Source: Oricola sp.
GTDB taxonomy: Bacteria > Pseudomonadota > Alphaproteobacteria > Rhizobiales > Rhizobiaceae
Direction of reading: 5' to 3'
DNA length: 64,000 nucleotides
NCBI RefSeq assembly: GCF_022763245.1
Contig: NZ_JALEGV010000008.1
Location: 62,001 to 126,000, forward strand
Below are positions 52,696 to 62,863 of the stretch, in pieces. The notes beneath the pieces were generated by a model. It did not search any database. It saw only the letters and a program-made list of their open reading frames with translations, and was not told the origin of the DNA. The position numbers and the translations under genes are program-made. The first letter of the stretch is position 1, and each line of letters begins with the position of its first letter.

Positions 52696-53355
52696 TTAGT
52701 CCTCTTTCGGCTCCAGCCGGTCGGCGGCGTCGAGCAGCAGCTTGACGATCTCGCCCGAGCGCTTCTCGTCCGCAGCGATGGCGCGGGCGACCGTTTCGCG
52801 CAGATGCAGCAGTGCGGTGTCCAGGCTGCGCGGCAGCTCCGGCCCGTCATCCCTGCCGTGGCCCTCGCGCTTCGACTTGCGCCGCTCCATGCGCCCGCCG
52901 ATGGCGGACAGGCGCTCGAAGATCGCATCGACCATCTCGCGATTTTCCTCCAGATAGGCTCGCCCGTCCTCGGTGATGCTGTAGGACTTCTTGTTGCCGT
53001 CCTCTTCAGCCTGCACATGGCCGGCTTCTTCCAGATAGGTCAGCGTCGGATAGACGACGCCCGGGCTCGGCGCATAGGAACCGCCCGACATCTCCTCGAT
53101 CTGCTTGATGAGGTCGTAGCCGTGACGGGACTCGTCGCCGATCAGCGCCAGGATGACGAGGCGAAGGTCGCCCCGGATCAGCCGCCGGCCGAACCGGCCG
53201 CCGTCCCCGTCGCCGAAGCCGCGCCCCCTGCGCCCGCCCCGGCCGCGATGACCGCCGGAATCCTCGCCGCCCATCGCATGAAATGCCTTGCCGCGACACT
53301 GGCCGCGACCGTGCCTGTGCAGCCCGTCTTCGGGGCCTTCCATCGATCCAAACAT
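52696..53355 (-). CDS. PadR family transcriptional regulator with His/Gly-rich N-terminus
   Basis: 219 residues. An N-terminal stretch of about 60 residues rich in Gly, His and Arg precedes the winged helix (DLRLVILALIGDESRHGYDLIKQIEEM) and the C-terminal dimer helix. Such PadR proteins often repress their own gene. The upstream region holds four related motifs (see 53377-53540). The His/Gly tail could bind metal; that is inference. Confidence 0.88.
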   Translation of the reverse strand: MFGSMEGPEDGLHRHGRGQCRGKAFHAMGGEDSGGHRGRGGRRGRGFGDGDGGRFGRRLIRGDLRLVILALIGDESRHGYDLIKQIEEMSGGSYAPSPGVVYPTLTYLEEAGHVQAEEDGNKKSYSITEDGRAYLEENREMVDAIFERLSAIGGRMERRKSKREGHGRDDGPELPRSLDTALLHLRETVARAIAADEKRSGEIVKLLLDAADRLEPKED

Positions 53356-53376
53356 GGTTTTCTCCGTTTCGATTGT

Positions 53377-53540
53377 TTTCGATATATCGGCAAATAGGCA
53401 ATACCGACATGATCGTCAAGATACAGATATATCGAAAAAAGAACGAACGACGATATGTCGATACCATGAATGAGCATTTTCAATGCCTTAAACGGCACAC
53501 GAACGATCGGAAAAATGTACGATAAAGATACATATCGAAA
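53377..53540. promoter_or_regulatory. Four repeated CGATATATCG-type operator motifs
   Basis: CGATATATCG (53380-53389) is a perfect palindrome. Close variants are AGATATATCG (53425-53434), CGATATGTCG (53451-53460) and the reverse-oriented TACATATCGA (53529-53538). They lie 25-185 bases upstream of padR. Such arrays fit autoregulation by the PadR product. Binding is inferred. Confidence 0.6.
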
Positions 53541-53547
53541 GAAGCAC

Positions 53548-53580
53548 AAAAAAACGGGCGAAGCCTTCTGCTCCGCCCGT
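53548..53580 (-). terminator. Rho-independent terminator of ald
   Basis: ACGGGCG (53554-53560) pairs with CGCCCGT (53574-53580), and on the minus strand seven T residues follow directly. It lies about 80 bases after the ald stop. Confidence 0.8.
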
Positions 53581-53662
53581 CGCCCCATCGAAAGGGTTCG
53601 GTCATGTGTGAGAACGGCCGGCCACGGCAATCGTGACCGGCCTTGTCACGCTTTCAGGTCTG

Positions 53663-54781
<1,119 letters not shown>

Positions 54782-54927
54782 TGATGTCTCCCTTGAGCCC
54801 GGCGTTGTGCATGGGAAGGATGATCGTCGAAATCGCGGTCAATGTCCTTGCAAAGTGGGGCTGCGACATCCTGTCTTTTCGCGTATTGTTGCGTCAGAAA
54901 TGCCAAAAGAAGGGAAAGATTGCGCGC

Positions 54928-55401
54928 ATGGAACTCGATTCGATCGATCTCTCGATACTCGCCACGCTTCAGGCCGATGGCCGCATCTCCAACGTGGCGC
55001 TCGCCGAAGCCGTCGGCCTGTCGCCCTCGGCCTGCTCGCGCCGGCTCGACGCGCTGGAGAAATCCGGCGCGATCCGCGGCTATCACGCCCGCGTCTCAAA
55101 CAAGGCACTTGGCTACACGCTGACCGTGATCGTCCACATCTCGCTGTCCGGCCAGTTCCAGAAAACGCTGCGCGAATTCGAGGACGCCATCAAGCGCTGC
55201 CCCAATGTGCTGGTGTGCTACCTGATGAGCGGCGAATACGACTACATCCTGCGCATCGCCGCCAAGGACCTGGCCGATTACGAGCGCATCCACCGCGACT
55301 GGCTGTCGTCGCTGCCGCATGTGGTCAAGATCAACTCGTCCTTCGCGCTGCGCGAGATCATCGACCGCCCGAATGTCGGCATCGACCCCGCGATGGTCTG
55401 A
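54928..55401 (+). CDS. Lrp/AsnC family transcriptional regulator
   Basis: 157 residues: an N-terminal helix-turn-helix (ILATLQADGRISNVALAEAVGLSPSACSRR shown as NVALAEAVGLSPSA) and a C-terminal RAM domain that binds amino acids. It is divergent from ald, with 146 bases between, so it is most likely the alanine-responsive ald activator (AldR type). AAGGGAAAG precedes the ATG; upstream in-frame codons overlap the ald promoter. Confidence 0.93.
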   Translation: MELDSIDLSILATLQADGRISNVALAEAVGLSPSACSRRLDALEKSGAIRGYHARVSNKALGYTLTVIVHISLSGQFQKTLREFEDAIKRCPNVLVCYLMSGEYDYILRIAAKDLADYERIHRDWLSSLPHVVKINSSFALREIIDRPNVGIDPAMV

Positions 55402-55445
55402 GCGCGGGCTCGCTCACGGCGCGATCCGGGCCTGGCCTCCTCCTG

Positions 55446-57737
55446 TCACCAGGAGAACAGCGCTCCCGCGCGCCCGGCGACCTGTCCGCCCGCCACCGCG
55501 ATGCCGCCCGTCAGATGGACGTTTTCCGAGACCTTGCCGCCGAAATTGCCGCCAAAGGCCGAGATCCCGTCAAACGAGCTGACGTTGAACCCCATGGCGA
55601 ACTGCTTGCCGTAAGGCACCCAGAAGTTGGAGAGCGCCATCGCCATGGCGACGCCTTCCTTGTTCTCGCCGATCTGCACATAGAGCTCCCGGTCGGCGGC
55701 CAGATTGCCGAACTGGTCCGTGGTCGCCAGCGACAGCGGCCCGACCTGCGATGCCGTGCTGTTCAGCGAAGCGATGCCGGGCATGGTGTAGGTGTTGGCG
55801 GCGACGCCGAAGACCTGCTGGTTCGCCCGCGTCGCCGTGGCGCCCGCGCCGAAGGCCGCCGAGCCCGAATAGGCCGCGCTGCTCTCCGCACCCATCGCGG
55901 TCGCATACGGCCCGGTCGCCTGCGCCGACATGCCGGTCGCGGTGGCGTTGGCCTGCGTTGCCGCCGCGCCTTGTCCGAGGGCCGTCGTGCCCGTCCCCGT
56001 CGCCGAGGCGAGCTGGCCGAGCGCCGTGGCGTTCTCCTGGCTTGCGGTCGCCGTCTGGCCGAATGCCGTCGCATAATCGCCGGTGGCGAGCGCCCCCTGG
56101 CCCGTTGCCGTGGCGTTCAGGCCCGAGGCTTCCGAATTCTGGCCGACCGCCGTCGTCAGCAGGTTGCTCGCAAGCGCGCTCTGCCCGATCGAGGTCGACT
56201 GCGAGCCGACCGCGATCGCGGATTCGCCGACCGCCGTGGAGGCTTCCACGCCGGCGAAGGTGTCGTTACCGATCGCGGTGGACGATGCGCCCAGAGCCAC
56301 GGCGAACTGACCGAAGGCGCTCGCGCCCTCCTCGAAGGCGAGCGCGTTCTGCCCGACCGCCGAGCCGTTCGCAGCGGCGACTTCGGCGCTCTGACCGATC
56401 GCGGTGCCGTTGGCCCCGCCGGAATAGACCCGGGAGCCCTGCCCCAGCGCTGTCGCGCCGTCGGCAAACGCCCAGGCGCCCTGGCCGACCGCCGTCATGT
56501 TCTGGCCGTTGAGGAAATTGCCGGTCGTCGGATCGAAGGCCTGCGCGCCGTCGCCGATGGCGGTGTTGCCGGTGCCCGCCGCGATCGCCTCGGTCCCGAC
56601 GGAGGTCGAGTCGGCCCCGATGGCCTGCGCCTGCGTGCCGACCGCGGTCACGTCCGTTCCGGCGGCAAAGGCGGTCTCGCCAAGCGACGTCGCGCGTGTG
56701 CCAAGCGCCTGCGCGCCGGCACCGAACGCCGCCACACTCTCCCCGTCGGCGATGGCCCCCGCACCGAACGCGATCGCCCCGACCCCGCTCGCATAGGCGC
56801 CGTCACCGAACGCGATGGCGTATTCGGAGAGCGCCTGCGAGCCGTTGCCGATCGCGATGGCCGTGACATCCGCCGTGTAGGCGTAGTCCCCGCCGAAGCC
56901 GGCACCGCCCACGCCGCCGCCGCCGATCGTGATACCCTCGAAATAGTATTCGACCGCGACATCGGCCGTCCCGTCGAAATCCGGATTGCCGAGATAGCCG
57001 AGCGTGATGCGGCCGTTATGCGCCGACACGCCCATGTTGGCGATGACGTTGGCGTCCGTCATGACGCTGCCGGTGAAGACGCCCTCGCAATTCGGCAGGC
57101 CGAATGTCTGGACGCCCTCGATGATCAGGCTGCCGGTCTGCAGACCGACGCCGACGGCCTGCACCGCGTTGGAGGCGGACTCGGTCAGGCCGGTGAAATC
57201 GAGCGCAGTGGCGATCTCCGATCCCACGCCGACGGCCTCCGTCGCAAGCCCGGCGACGTCGAGCGCATAGGCGAAGGGATCGAGCTGCTCGGCGCAGGAA
57301 GCGGTCGCGGTGACGGCGTTCGGATCGATGGTGTTGGCGGCGTCCTGCAGCGCCGTCAGGGCCGCGTCGCGCGCCGCGGCGGCATCCTGAACATCCTGTG
57401 GATAATCCGGATCCCAGAGGCATGTCGGCGCGTCCGGGTCGCACGGGCTGCCGCCGCTCCCGTCGTCGGGCGGGTTCTGCCGCAGAAGCGCTTCCGCCGC
57501 GGCCGCCGCTTCATAGGCGGCGATTTCGTCGTCGAGATCGATGGTGCCGGCGCCGCCCAGGATCGATGTCTCGACGAAGGCCGGCCCGGTCGTGTTGGGC
57601 GCGTCCACCGTGGAAACGTCGGGCGAACCCGGCGTGGACGGCAAGTACTGGGCCTGCGCCGCCGAAACGCCCGCAAGAACGAGGGCAGATCCGAGACACG
57701 CGCTGCTGAACCGATGGAGCGTCCCAAGAACAGGCAT
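55446..57737 (-). CDS. YadA-like trimeric autotransporter adhesin
   Basis: 763 residues: a signal peptide (about 1-29), an N-terminal domain of about 260 residues with four cysteines, a head of 20 or more 14-residue YadA/Hep-Hag repeats (about 291-645; units such as STAIG, NATALGQ, AAxG), a short neck and a C-terminal YadA-type anchor of about 70 residues ending in Trp. It is secreted by the type Vc path and forms surface trimers used for adhesion. GGGGGAG lies seven bases before the ATG at 57737. No separate transporter gene is needed. Host or surface target unknown. Confidence 0.88.
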   Translation of the reverse strand: MPVLGTLHRFSSACLGSALVLAGVSAAQAQYLPSTPGSPDVSTVDAPNTTGPAFVETSILGGAGTIDLDDEIAAYEAAAAAEALLRQNPPDDGSGGSPCDPDAPTCLWDPDYPQDVQDAAAARDAALTALQDAANTIDPNAVTATASCAEQLDPFAYALDVAGLATEAVGVGSEIATALDFTGLTESASNAVQAVGVGLQTGSLIIEGVQTFGLPNCEGVFTGSVMTDANVIANMGVSAHNGRITLGYLGNPDFDGTADVAVEYYFEGITIGGGGVGGAGFGGDYAYTADVTAIAIGNGSQALSEYAIAFGDGAYASGVGAIAFGAGAIADGESVAAFGAGAQALGTRATSLGETAFAAGTDVTAVGTQAQAIGADSTSVGTEAIAAGTGNTAIGDGAQAFDPTTGNFLNGQNMTAVGQGAWAFADGATALGQGSRVYSGGANGTAIGQSAEVAAANGSAVGQNALAFEEGASAFGQFAVALGASSTAIGNDTFAGVEASTAVGESAIAVGSQSTSIGQSALASNLLTTAVGQNSEASGLNATATGQGALATGDYATAFGQTATASQENATALGQLASATGTGTTALGQGAAATQANATATGMSAQATGPYATAMGAESSAAYSGSAAFGAGATATRANQQVFGVAANTYTMPGIASLNSTASQVGPLSLATTDQFGNLAADRELYVQIGENKEGVAMAMALSNFWVPYGKQFAMGFNVSSFDGISAFGGNFGGKVSENVHLTGGIAVAGGQVAGRAGALFSW
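55803..56867 (-). repeat. Tandem 14-residue repeats of the adhesin head
   Basis: This segment codes for successive degenerate repeats of about 42 bases, each giving an A-x-A-x-G-x-x-(S/T/A)-x-A-x-G pattern. The repeats differ in most positions, so recent expansion is unlikely over most of the array. Confidence 0.7.
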
Positions 57738-57934
57738 GATGTACTCCCCCAGCACGATGTCAAACGCCAAACTCGTTGCCATCGCACAACCCAACACACC
57801 AGCAGATCAGGCAAAAAGAACGCCATGCCCCCGCGTTCCCGATACGATCTACTGAGCTGATTATGCAGCGTAGTCAGGAAATTAACGGTTTGGCAACCCT
57901 TGCGCGACGCAAGGGAAGCTCCAGTGACCCAACG

Positions 57935-58786
57935 TCACCGGATCGGGCGGGACAATGGCACGGGTATCGCGACGGGCTCGGTGCGCGTTTCGGCCAGCGG
58001 TTCCGGATCCGGCTCCGCCGCAGTCTCCGCCTCTGCCGCAGGTATAGGCTCAGGGTCCGCCGCGGGCACCGGCAACGCCTCGGCGGCGGGCTCGGGCTGC
58101 GGCTCCGGTTCCGGTTGCACCTCCGGCTCGATCGTCGGCAGCGTGCTTCGTGTCGGCACGATGCTTCGTGTCGGCTCCACGCTTCGGGTCGGCTCGGGGC
58201 TTGTCGCGGGCGCAGCCTGCGGCGCCGGCGCAGGTGCGGGATTCGGCGCCTGCGCGGTGTTCGCGGCGGGCGCGGTATTTGCGGCGGGCGCGGTATTTGC
58301 GGCGGGCGCGGCATTCGCCGGCTGCACGGCGGCGGTGGAGACGGAGAGCCCGAAGATGCGCCACCGGTCCTCCACCGGTTCGAAGATCGCGTAGAAGTTC
58401 ACGCGCCTCGGACGGCTGTCGAAGAACCCGCGCACCTGCAGCCGCTTGCCGTTGTCGATCATGTCGGCCTGCGTGAAGGTCGGCGGCAGCACCAACACGG
58501 GCGCGAGATTGACCTTCTCCTCCCTCAGCGCCTGGAAGATCTGCGCCAGCCTGGCGGGATCGTTGACGGCGGCGAAGTTGGGAGACGCATAGTCGCGCAG
58601 CACGGTGTAGTTGCCCGTCCAGTTGGCCTGGTTGAGTGCTGCGATCGCGTCGCGCACAAGAATGACCACGAGGTCCGTGTCCGGCCGCGGCGGCTCCGCC
58701 CGGGCAGGCGAACTCATTCCAACGGCGAGAAAAACAGCGAGGAAGAGGTGTGCTGCACGCTCACGGATCAGGCCTGGAATTCGCAT
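57935..58786 (-). CDS. Secreted NTF2-like protein with Pro/Ala-rich tail
   Basis: 283 residues: a signal peptide (about 1-30), an NTF2-like domain (about 35-152; VVILVRDAIAALNQANWTGNYTVLRDYASPNF in outline) and a Pro/Ala/Glu-rich tail that carries tandem APAANT repeats (about 158-178) and repeated PTRS units. No catalytic residue can be named. It is read away from the adhesin gene's upstream side; the two may be unrelated. Confidence 0.7.
   Translation of the reverse strand: MRIPGLIRERAAHLFLAVFLAVGMSSPARAEPPRPDTDLVVILVRDAIAALNQANWTGNYTVLRDYASPNFAAVNDPARLAQIFQALREEKVNLAPVLVLPPTFTQADMIDNGKRLQVRGFFDSRPRRVNFYAIFEPVEDRWRIFGLSVSTAAVQPANAAPAANTAPAANTAPAANTAQAPNPAPAPAPQAAPATSPEPTRSVEPTRSIVPTRSTLPTIEPEVQPEPEPQPEPAAEALPVPAADPEPIPAAEAETAAEPDPEPLAETRTEPVAIPVPLSRPIR
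58256..58320 (-). repeat. Tandem 18-bp repeat within the NTF2-like gene
   Basis: Three units at 58256-58273, 58274-58291 and 58292-58309 and a partial fourth (to 58320). The second and third are identical, the first differs at three bases. They code for the A-A-N-T-A-P repeat. Near-identical units suggest recent slippage. Confidence 0.8.
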
Positions 58787-58939
58787 CTGTCGCTGCTCTT
58801 GGCTTCGTTCGCTTCCTTCGGTCGGCCAACGCTATATCGCGAATAGCAAGATTTTGGGACTCCTTCGTGACGCGGCGGCGTCCATGCCAGCTCGGTCCTC
58901 AAGGGAAAGCGTTTGCTTACGCGCGTCCGCACCCAACGA

Positions 58940-60223
58940 TCACTCCGGGCCGGTCTCCCGCAGACCCACCCCGAGCGACTTGAGGGCTTCCCAATAGGCC
59001 GGAAAAGTCTTCGACACGCAGCCGGGATCGAGGATGGTCACGCCGGCCGTCTTCAGGCCGGCAAGTGCGAAGCTCATCGCGATGCGGTGGTCGGCGAAAC
59101 TGTCGATATTCGCGTCGACGGTCGCCCCGGCCAGCGTCGGCCGGGCATGGACGATCAGGTCGTCCTCCTCCTCTTCGGCCAGCCCCTGGCTGATGTTGTT
59201 CAGCCCCTTGCGAAGCGCCGAAATCCGGTCGCATTCCTTGACGCGCAGATTGGCGATGCCGGTGAAACGCACCGTCGTATTGTTGTAGGCGGCCAGCACC
59301 GCCAGCGTCGGCACGGCGTCCTGCATCTGCGATCCCTCGATCACGGAGGGCATGTCGGGAAACTGCGCGATGATGGCGCGCGCCCGCGCATCGGGCTGGG
59401 TGAAGGCGTCGGTGGCGACGCCCAGGTCGATGTTCCCGCCGGTCAGCTGTTCCGCCGCCCACAGATAGGTGGCGGCCGACGCGTCCGGCTCGACGAAGAA
59501 ATTGACAGCCTTGTAGGGCTGCGGCTCGACCCGCCATTCCGCCGCGCCCCGCCGCTCGACGGAAACGCCGAACGCGCGCATGGCCGTCAACGTCAGGTCG
59601 ACATAGCCGCGCGCGCCGATCTGCGGCCCGACAAGCGCCACCTCGACCGGACCGTCGGCCAGCGGCGCGAGCATCAGGATGGCGGAGACGTACTGGCTGG
59701 ACAGCCCGCCGTCGATCTCGACGCGGCCGCCGGCGAAGCGGCCATGCCCGCGCACCGTGACGGGCGGATAGCCGCCGACCGATTCCGCGTCGATGCCCAT
59801 GTCGCGCAGCGCTGTGACCAGCGGGCCGATCGGCCGCTTGCGCATGTGCTTGTCGCCATCGACGGTCACCGTGCCCTGGACCATCGAGGCCGCCGCGGTC
59901 AGAAACCGCGTCGCGGTCCCCGCATTGCCCAGGAAGAGAGGTTCGGCCGGTTCGCAAAGCGCCCCGGTTCCGGCGACGACGAAGGTGGTCGGGTTCGGCT
60001 CTTCCACCGTCACGCCCATGGCGCGGATCGCCTTCGCCATATGCGCGGTGTCGTCGCTCTTCAGCGCGCCGGTGATCCGGCTCTCGCCCCGCGCCAGCGC
60101 GGCCAGCAGCAGGGCGCGGTTGGTGATCGACTTCGATCCCGGCGGCGTCGCCTTTCCGGTCAGCGGCTTGTCCACCGGCGTGATCGTCAGCGCGGGTGCC
60201 GCAAGATACTCGTATGCCGGCAT
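58940..60223 (-). CDS. aroA: 3-phosphoshikimate 1-carboxyvinyltransferase (EPSP synthase)
   Basis: 427 residues. It joins shikimate-3-phosphate and phosphoenolpyruvate in aromatic amino acid synthesis. The N-terminal PGSKSITNRAL, the loop LFLGNAGTATRFL, DGDKHMRKRPIGPL, and the C-terminal SFADHRIAM and DPGCVSKTFPAYW are clear. The loop has Phe where class I enzymes have Pro (E. coli P101) and Thr where they have Met99. It is unlike the class II enzyme (GNAATGCRL) common in rhizobia. The gene is not beside cmk and rpsA as usual. Confidence 0.93.
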   Translation of the reverse strand: MPAYEYLAAPALTITPVDKPLTGKATPPGSKSITNRALLLAALARGESRITGALKSDDTAHMAKAIRAMGVTVEEPNPTTFVVAGTGALCEPAEPLFLGNAGTATRFLTAAASMVQGTVTVDGDKHMRKRPIGPLVTALRDMGIDAESVGGYPPVTVRGHGRFAGGRVEIDGGLSSQYVSAILMLAPLADGPVEVALVGPQIGARGYVDLTLTAMRAFGVSVERRGAAEWRVEPQPYKAVNFFVEPDASAATYLWAAEQLTGGNIDLGVATDAFTQPDARARAIIAQFPDMPSVIEGSQMQDAVPTLAVLAAYNNTTVRFTGIANLRVKECDRISALRKGLNNISQGLAEEEEDDLIVHARPTLAGATVDANIDSFADHRIAMSFALAGLKTAGVTILDPGCVSKTFPAYWEALKSLGVGLRETGPE

Positions 60224-60304
60224 GGCTCTCTCGGTCCTCGGTGAGCGGGTGTTCCGCCTAAGGCCGGCCCGGCCTTACGTCAAGCCGAGCGGCGTCATCC
60301 GTCG

Positions 60305-60616
60305 TCACACCGCGCGGTCCTCGCCGCGCCACAGCCCGTCGCCATTCTGGTCGACGATCAGCCGCGCCTTGCCGAGCGCCGCGCTTCTGGCCGTCTCTTC
60401 GTCCGGCAAGAGGTCGGCGCGCATGAACTTGCGCTCCACCGCCTCTCCGTCGACCTGCTTGCGCAGGAGGCCGGCGACGCGCCACTGCCCCCCTTCCTTC
60501 ACGGGACGCGCGAACACCTCGACATCCTTGTAGACCTCGTCCGGATCGCCGGACGGCGGGGCCGCTTCGCCCCCCTCCGAGGAACCGCCGAAGAGCCGCT
60601 TGAGAAAACCAGCCAT
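60305..60616 (-). CDS. HlyU family protein
   Basis: 103 residues. The domain with VFARPVKEGGQWRVAGLLRK and FMRADLLPDEETARSAAL is that of HlyU-like proteins. The Vibrio member regulates hemolysin genes, but the alphaproteobacterial ones are uncharacterised and small. It is upstream of aroA in the same direction, with an 81-base gap. Confidence 0.8.
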   Translation of the reverse strand: MAGFLKRLFGGSSEGGEAAPPSGDPDEVYKDVEVFARPVKEGGQWRVAGLLRKQVDGEAVERKFMRADLLPDEETARSAALGKARLIVDQNGDGLWRGEDRAV

Positions 60617-60769
60617 GACCTCACTCCTGTCGCGGCAGCATGGGACCCGGCCCCGCCGCCTGTCAATTATCGCAGGGTGTCACAGTCTTGACACCGAAAT
60701 GCAATGCGTATGCCATCGAAAGCGGATTGTTTCCGATATCCATCCGTCGTCTTCCAAAGGGAGTGAATC

Positions 60770-62761
60770 ATGTCTTCAAACCAATCGACGCTCGCATTGC
60801 ATCCGATCACGCGGCGTTCGCTGCTCGCCGGCGCGGCCGCCACGGGAGCGATGATCGCGCTGCACCCCTATTCGGCGCGCGCGCAGGCGAACCAGGCGCA
60901 TCTGCGCATCATGGAGACGACGGACATCCACGTCGCCGTTCTGCCCTACGACTATTATGCCGACCGCCCGAACGACACGATGGGCCTCGCCCGCACCGCC
61001 TCGATCATCGACGGGTTCCGCAAGGAAGCCACCAACACGATGCTGATCGACAATGGCGACTACCTGCAGGGCAACCCGATGGGCGACTGGGTCGCCTATG
61101 AGCGCGGCATGAATGACGGCGACGTCCATCCCGTCATCGAGGCGATGAACGTGCTCGGCTACGATTGCGGCACGCTCGGCAACCACGAGTTCAACTACGG
61201 CCTGTCCTTCATGGACAAGGTCAATGCCGGCGCGAATTACCCGATCGTCTGCGCCAACCTCGTCAACGGCACCCAGCTCGCTGCCAATCCGCGCGACGAC
61301 AAGCTCTACATGGAGCCCTACGTCATTCTCGAGAAGGCCATCGAGGACGGCGCCGGCAACGCGCAGCGCGTGCGTGTCGGCATCATCGGCTTCGTGCCGC
61401 CGCAGATCATGACCTGGGATTCCCGCCACCTCGTCGGCAACGTCATGACGCGTGACATCGTCGAGACCGCGAAGGCCTGGGTGCCGCAGATGAAGGAGGA
61501 AGGCGCCGACATCGTCATCGCGCTGTCGCACTCCGGCATCGACGGCGTGCAGACCGAGATGATGGAGAACGCCTCGCTCTTCCTGGCGGGCGTCGAAGGC
61601 ATCGACGCCGTCTTCACCGGTCACCAGCACCGCGTCTTCCCGGGCGATTTCGACGGCATCGAGGGCGTCGACAACGTCAAGGGCACGCTGATGGGCAAGC
61701 AGGCGGTCCAGGGCGGCTTCTGGGGCTCGCATATGGGCCTGATCGATCTCCTGATCGAGCGTGACGGCAACAGCTGGAAGGTCATCGACGGCATGTCGGA
61801 GGCGCGTCCGATCTATGTCCGCGACGAGAACCGCAAGGTCGTCCCGCAGGTCGAGAACCTGGCCGCCGTCGAGGAGGCCGTTTCCGACGAGCACGAGGCG
61901 ACGCTCGCCTATGTCCGCACGCCGGTCGGCGAGACCTCGGCGCCGCTCTACTCCTATTTCGCCCTCGTCGCCGACGATCCGTCCGTGCAGATCGTCAGCC
62001 AGGCGCAGATCTGGTACGTCTCCCACCTGCTGAAGGACGGCGAATACAAGGACCTTCCGGTTCTCTCCGCCGCCGCCCCCTTCAAGGCCGGCGGCCGTGG
62101 CGGTCCGGACTACTACACCGACGTCGCTGCCGGCGCCGTCGCCATCAAGAACGTCGCCGACCTCTACCTCTATCCCAACACCGTGCGCGCGGTCGCCATC
62201 GACGGCGCGACGGTCAAGGAATGGCTGGAAATGTCGGCCGGCATCTTCAACCAGGTCGAGCCCGGCAAGGCCGACCAGCCGCTGATCAACCCGGATTTCC
62301 CGTCCTACAATTTCGACGTGATCGACGGCGTCACCTACAAGATCGACCTCTCCCAGCCGGCGAAATACACGCCCAAGGGCGAGATCGCCAATGCCGACGC
62401 CAGCCGCATCACCGACTTGATGTTTGACGGAAAACCCGTTGATCCGACTCAGAAATTCGTCGTCGCGACCAACAACTACCGCGCCGGCGGCGGCGGCAAT
62501 TTCCCGGGCATCAACAACGACGTCGTCATCCTGTCGGCGCCCGACACCAACCGCGACGTCATCGTGCGCTACATCGTCGACCAGGGCACCATCAACCCGT
62601 CGGCCGACGCCAACTGGACCTTCGCCCCGGTCGAGGGCGCGACCGTGCTCTTCGAGACCGGTCCGAAGGGCGCGCAATATGCCGGCGACGTGAAGGGCGT
62701 GACCATCGAGCCCGCCGGCGAAGGCGCCGACGGCTTCGCCAGCTTCCGCATCACGCTGTAA
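60770..62761 (+). CDS. cpdB: 2',3'-cyclic-nucleotide 2'-phosphodiesterase/3'-nucleotidase, Tat-exported
   Basis: 663 residues. The N-terminus ITRRSLLAGAAATG is a Tat signal with the cut after ARAQA. A metallophosphoesterase domain follows (METTDIHVAVLPYDYY, GDYLQG, LGNHEFNYG, HSGID) and then the 5'-nucleotidase C-terminal domain. It releases phosphate and nucleosides from periplasmic nucleotides. GGGAG lies before the ATG. A hairpin terminator follows at 62786. Confidence 0.93.
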   Translation: MSSNQSTLALHPITRRSLLAGAAATGAMIALHPYSARAQANQAHLRIMETTDIHVAVLPYDYYADRPNDTMGLARTASIIDGFRKEATNTMLIDNGDYLQGNPMGDWVAYERGMNDGDVHPVIEAMNVLGYDCGTLGNHEFNYGLSFMDKVNAGANYPIVCANLVNGTQLAANPRDDKLYMEPYVILEKAIEDGAGNAQRVRVGIIGFVPPQIMTWDSRHLVGNVMTRDIVETAKAWVPQMKEEGADIVIALSHSGIDGVQTEMMENASLFLAGVEGIDAVFTGHQHRVFPGDFDGIEGVDNVKGTLMGKQAVQGGFWGSHMGLIDLLIERDGNSWKVIDGMSEARPIYVRDENRKVVPQVENLAAVEEAVSDEHEATLAYVRTPVGETSAPLYSYFALVADDPSVQIVSQAQIWYVSHLLKDGEYKDLPVLSAAAPFKAGGRGGPDYYTDVAAGAVAIKNVADLYLYPNTVRAVAIDGATVKEWLEMSAGIFNQVEPGKADQPLINPDFPSYNFDVIDGVTYKIDLSQPAKYTPKGEIANADASRITDLMFDGKPVDPTQKFVVATNNYRAGGGGNFPGINNDVVILSAPDTNRDVIVRYIVDQGTINPSADANWTFAPVEGATVLFETGPKGAQYAGDVKGVTIEPAGEGADGFASFRITL

Positions 62762-62785
62762 GCGCGAACAGCCCCACCCGCATGC

Positions 62786-62819
62786 GGATCGCCGTCCTTC
62801 GGGGCGGCGATCCTCGTTT
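62786..62819 (+). terminator. Terminator-like hairpin after cpdB
   Basis: GGATCGCCG (62786-62794) pairs with CGGCGATCC (62805-62813), extended inwards by three more pairs with one bulge, and TCGTTTG follows. The T run is short, so termination may be partial. Confidence 0.6.
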
Positions 62820-62863
62820 GCGGCCTGCCGTCAGGGCATGAATTGCCAAGCTTCCGGACCGCC

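Larger units (their letters stand above)
53356..53662. other. Intergenic region between padR and ald
   Basis: 307 bases. It contains the padR promoter with a set of palindromic motifs (53380-53389, 53425-53434, 53451-53460 and 53529-53538) and the ald terminator at 53548-53580. No further gene is seen. Confidence 0.7.

Noticed and set aside
55803-56867. CRISPR-like regular repeats
   Set aside because: The units are coding, degenerate and contiguous without unique spacers; they are adhesin head repeats.
60776-62677. Minus-strand frame of 633 codons opposite cpdB
   Set aside because: CpdB is fully supported by domains and Tat signal; the antisense frame is a composition effect.
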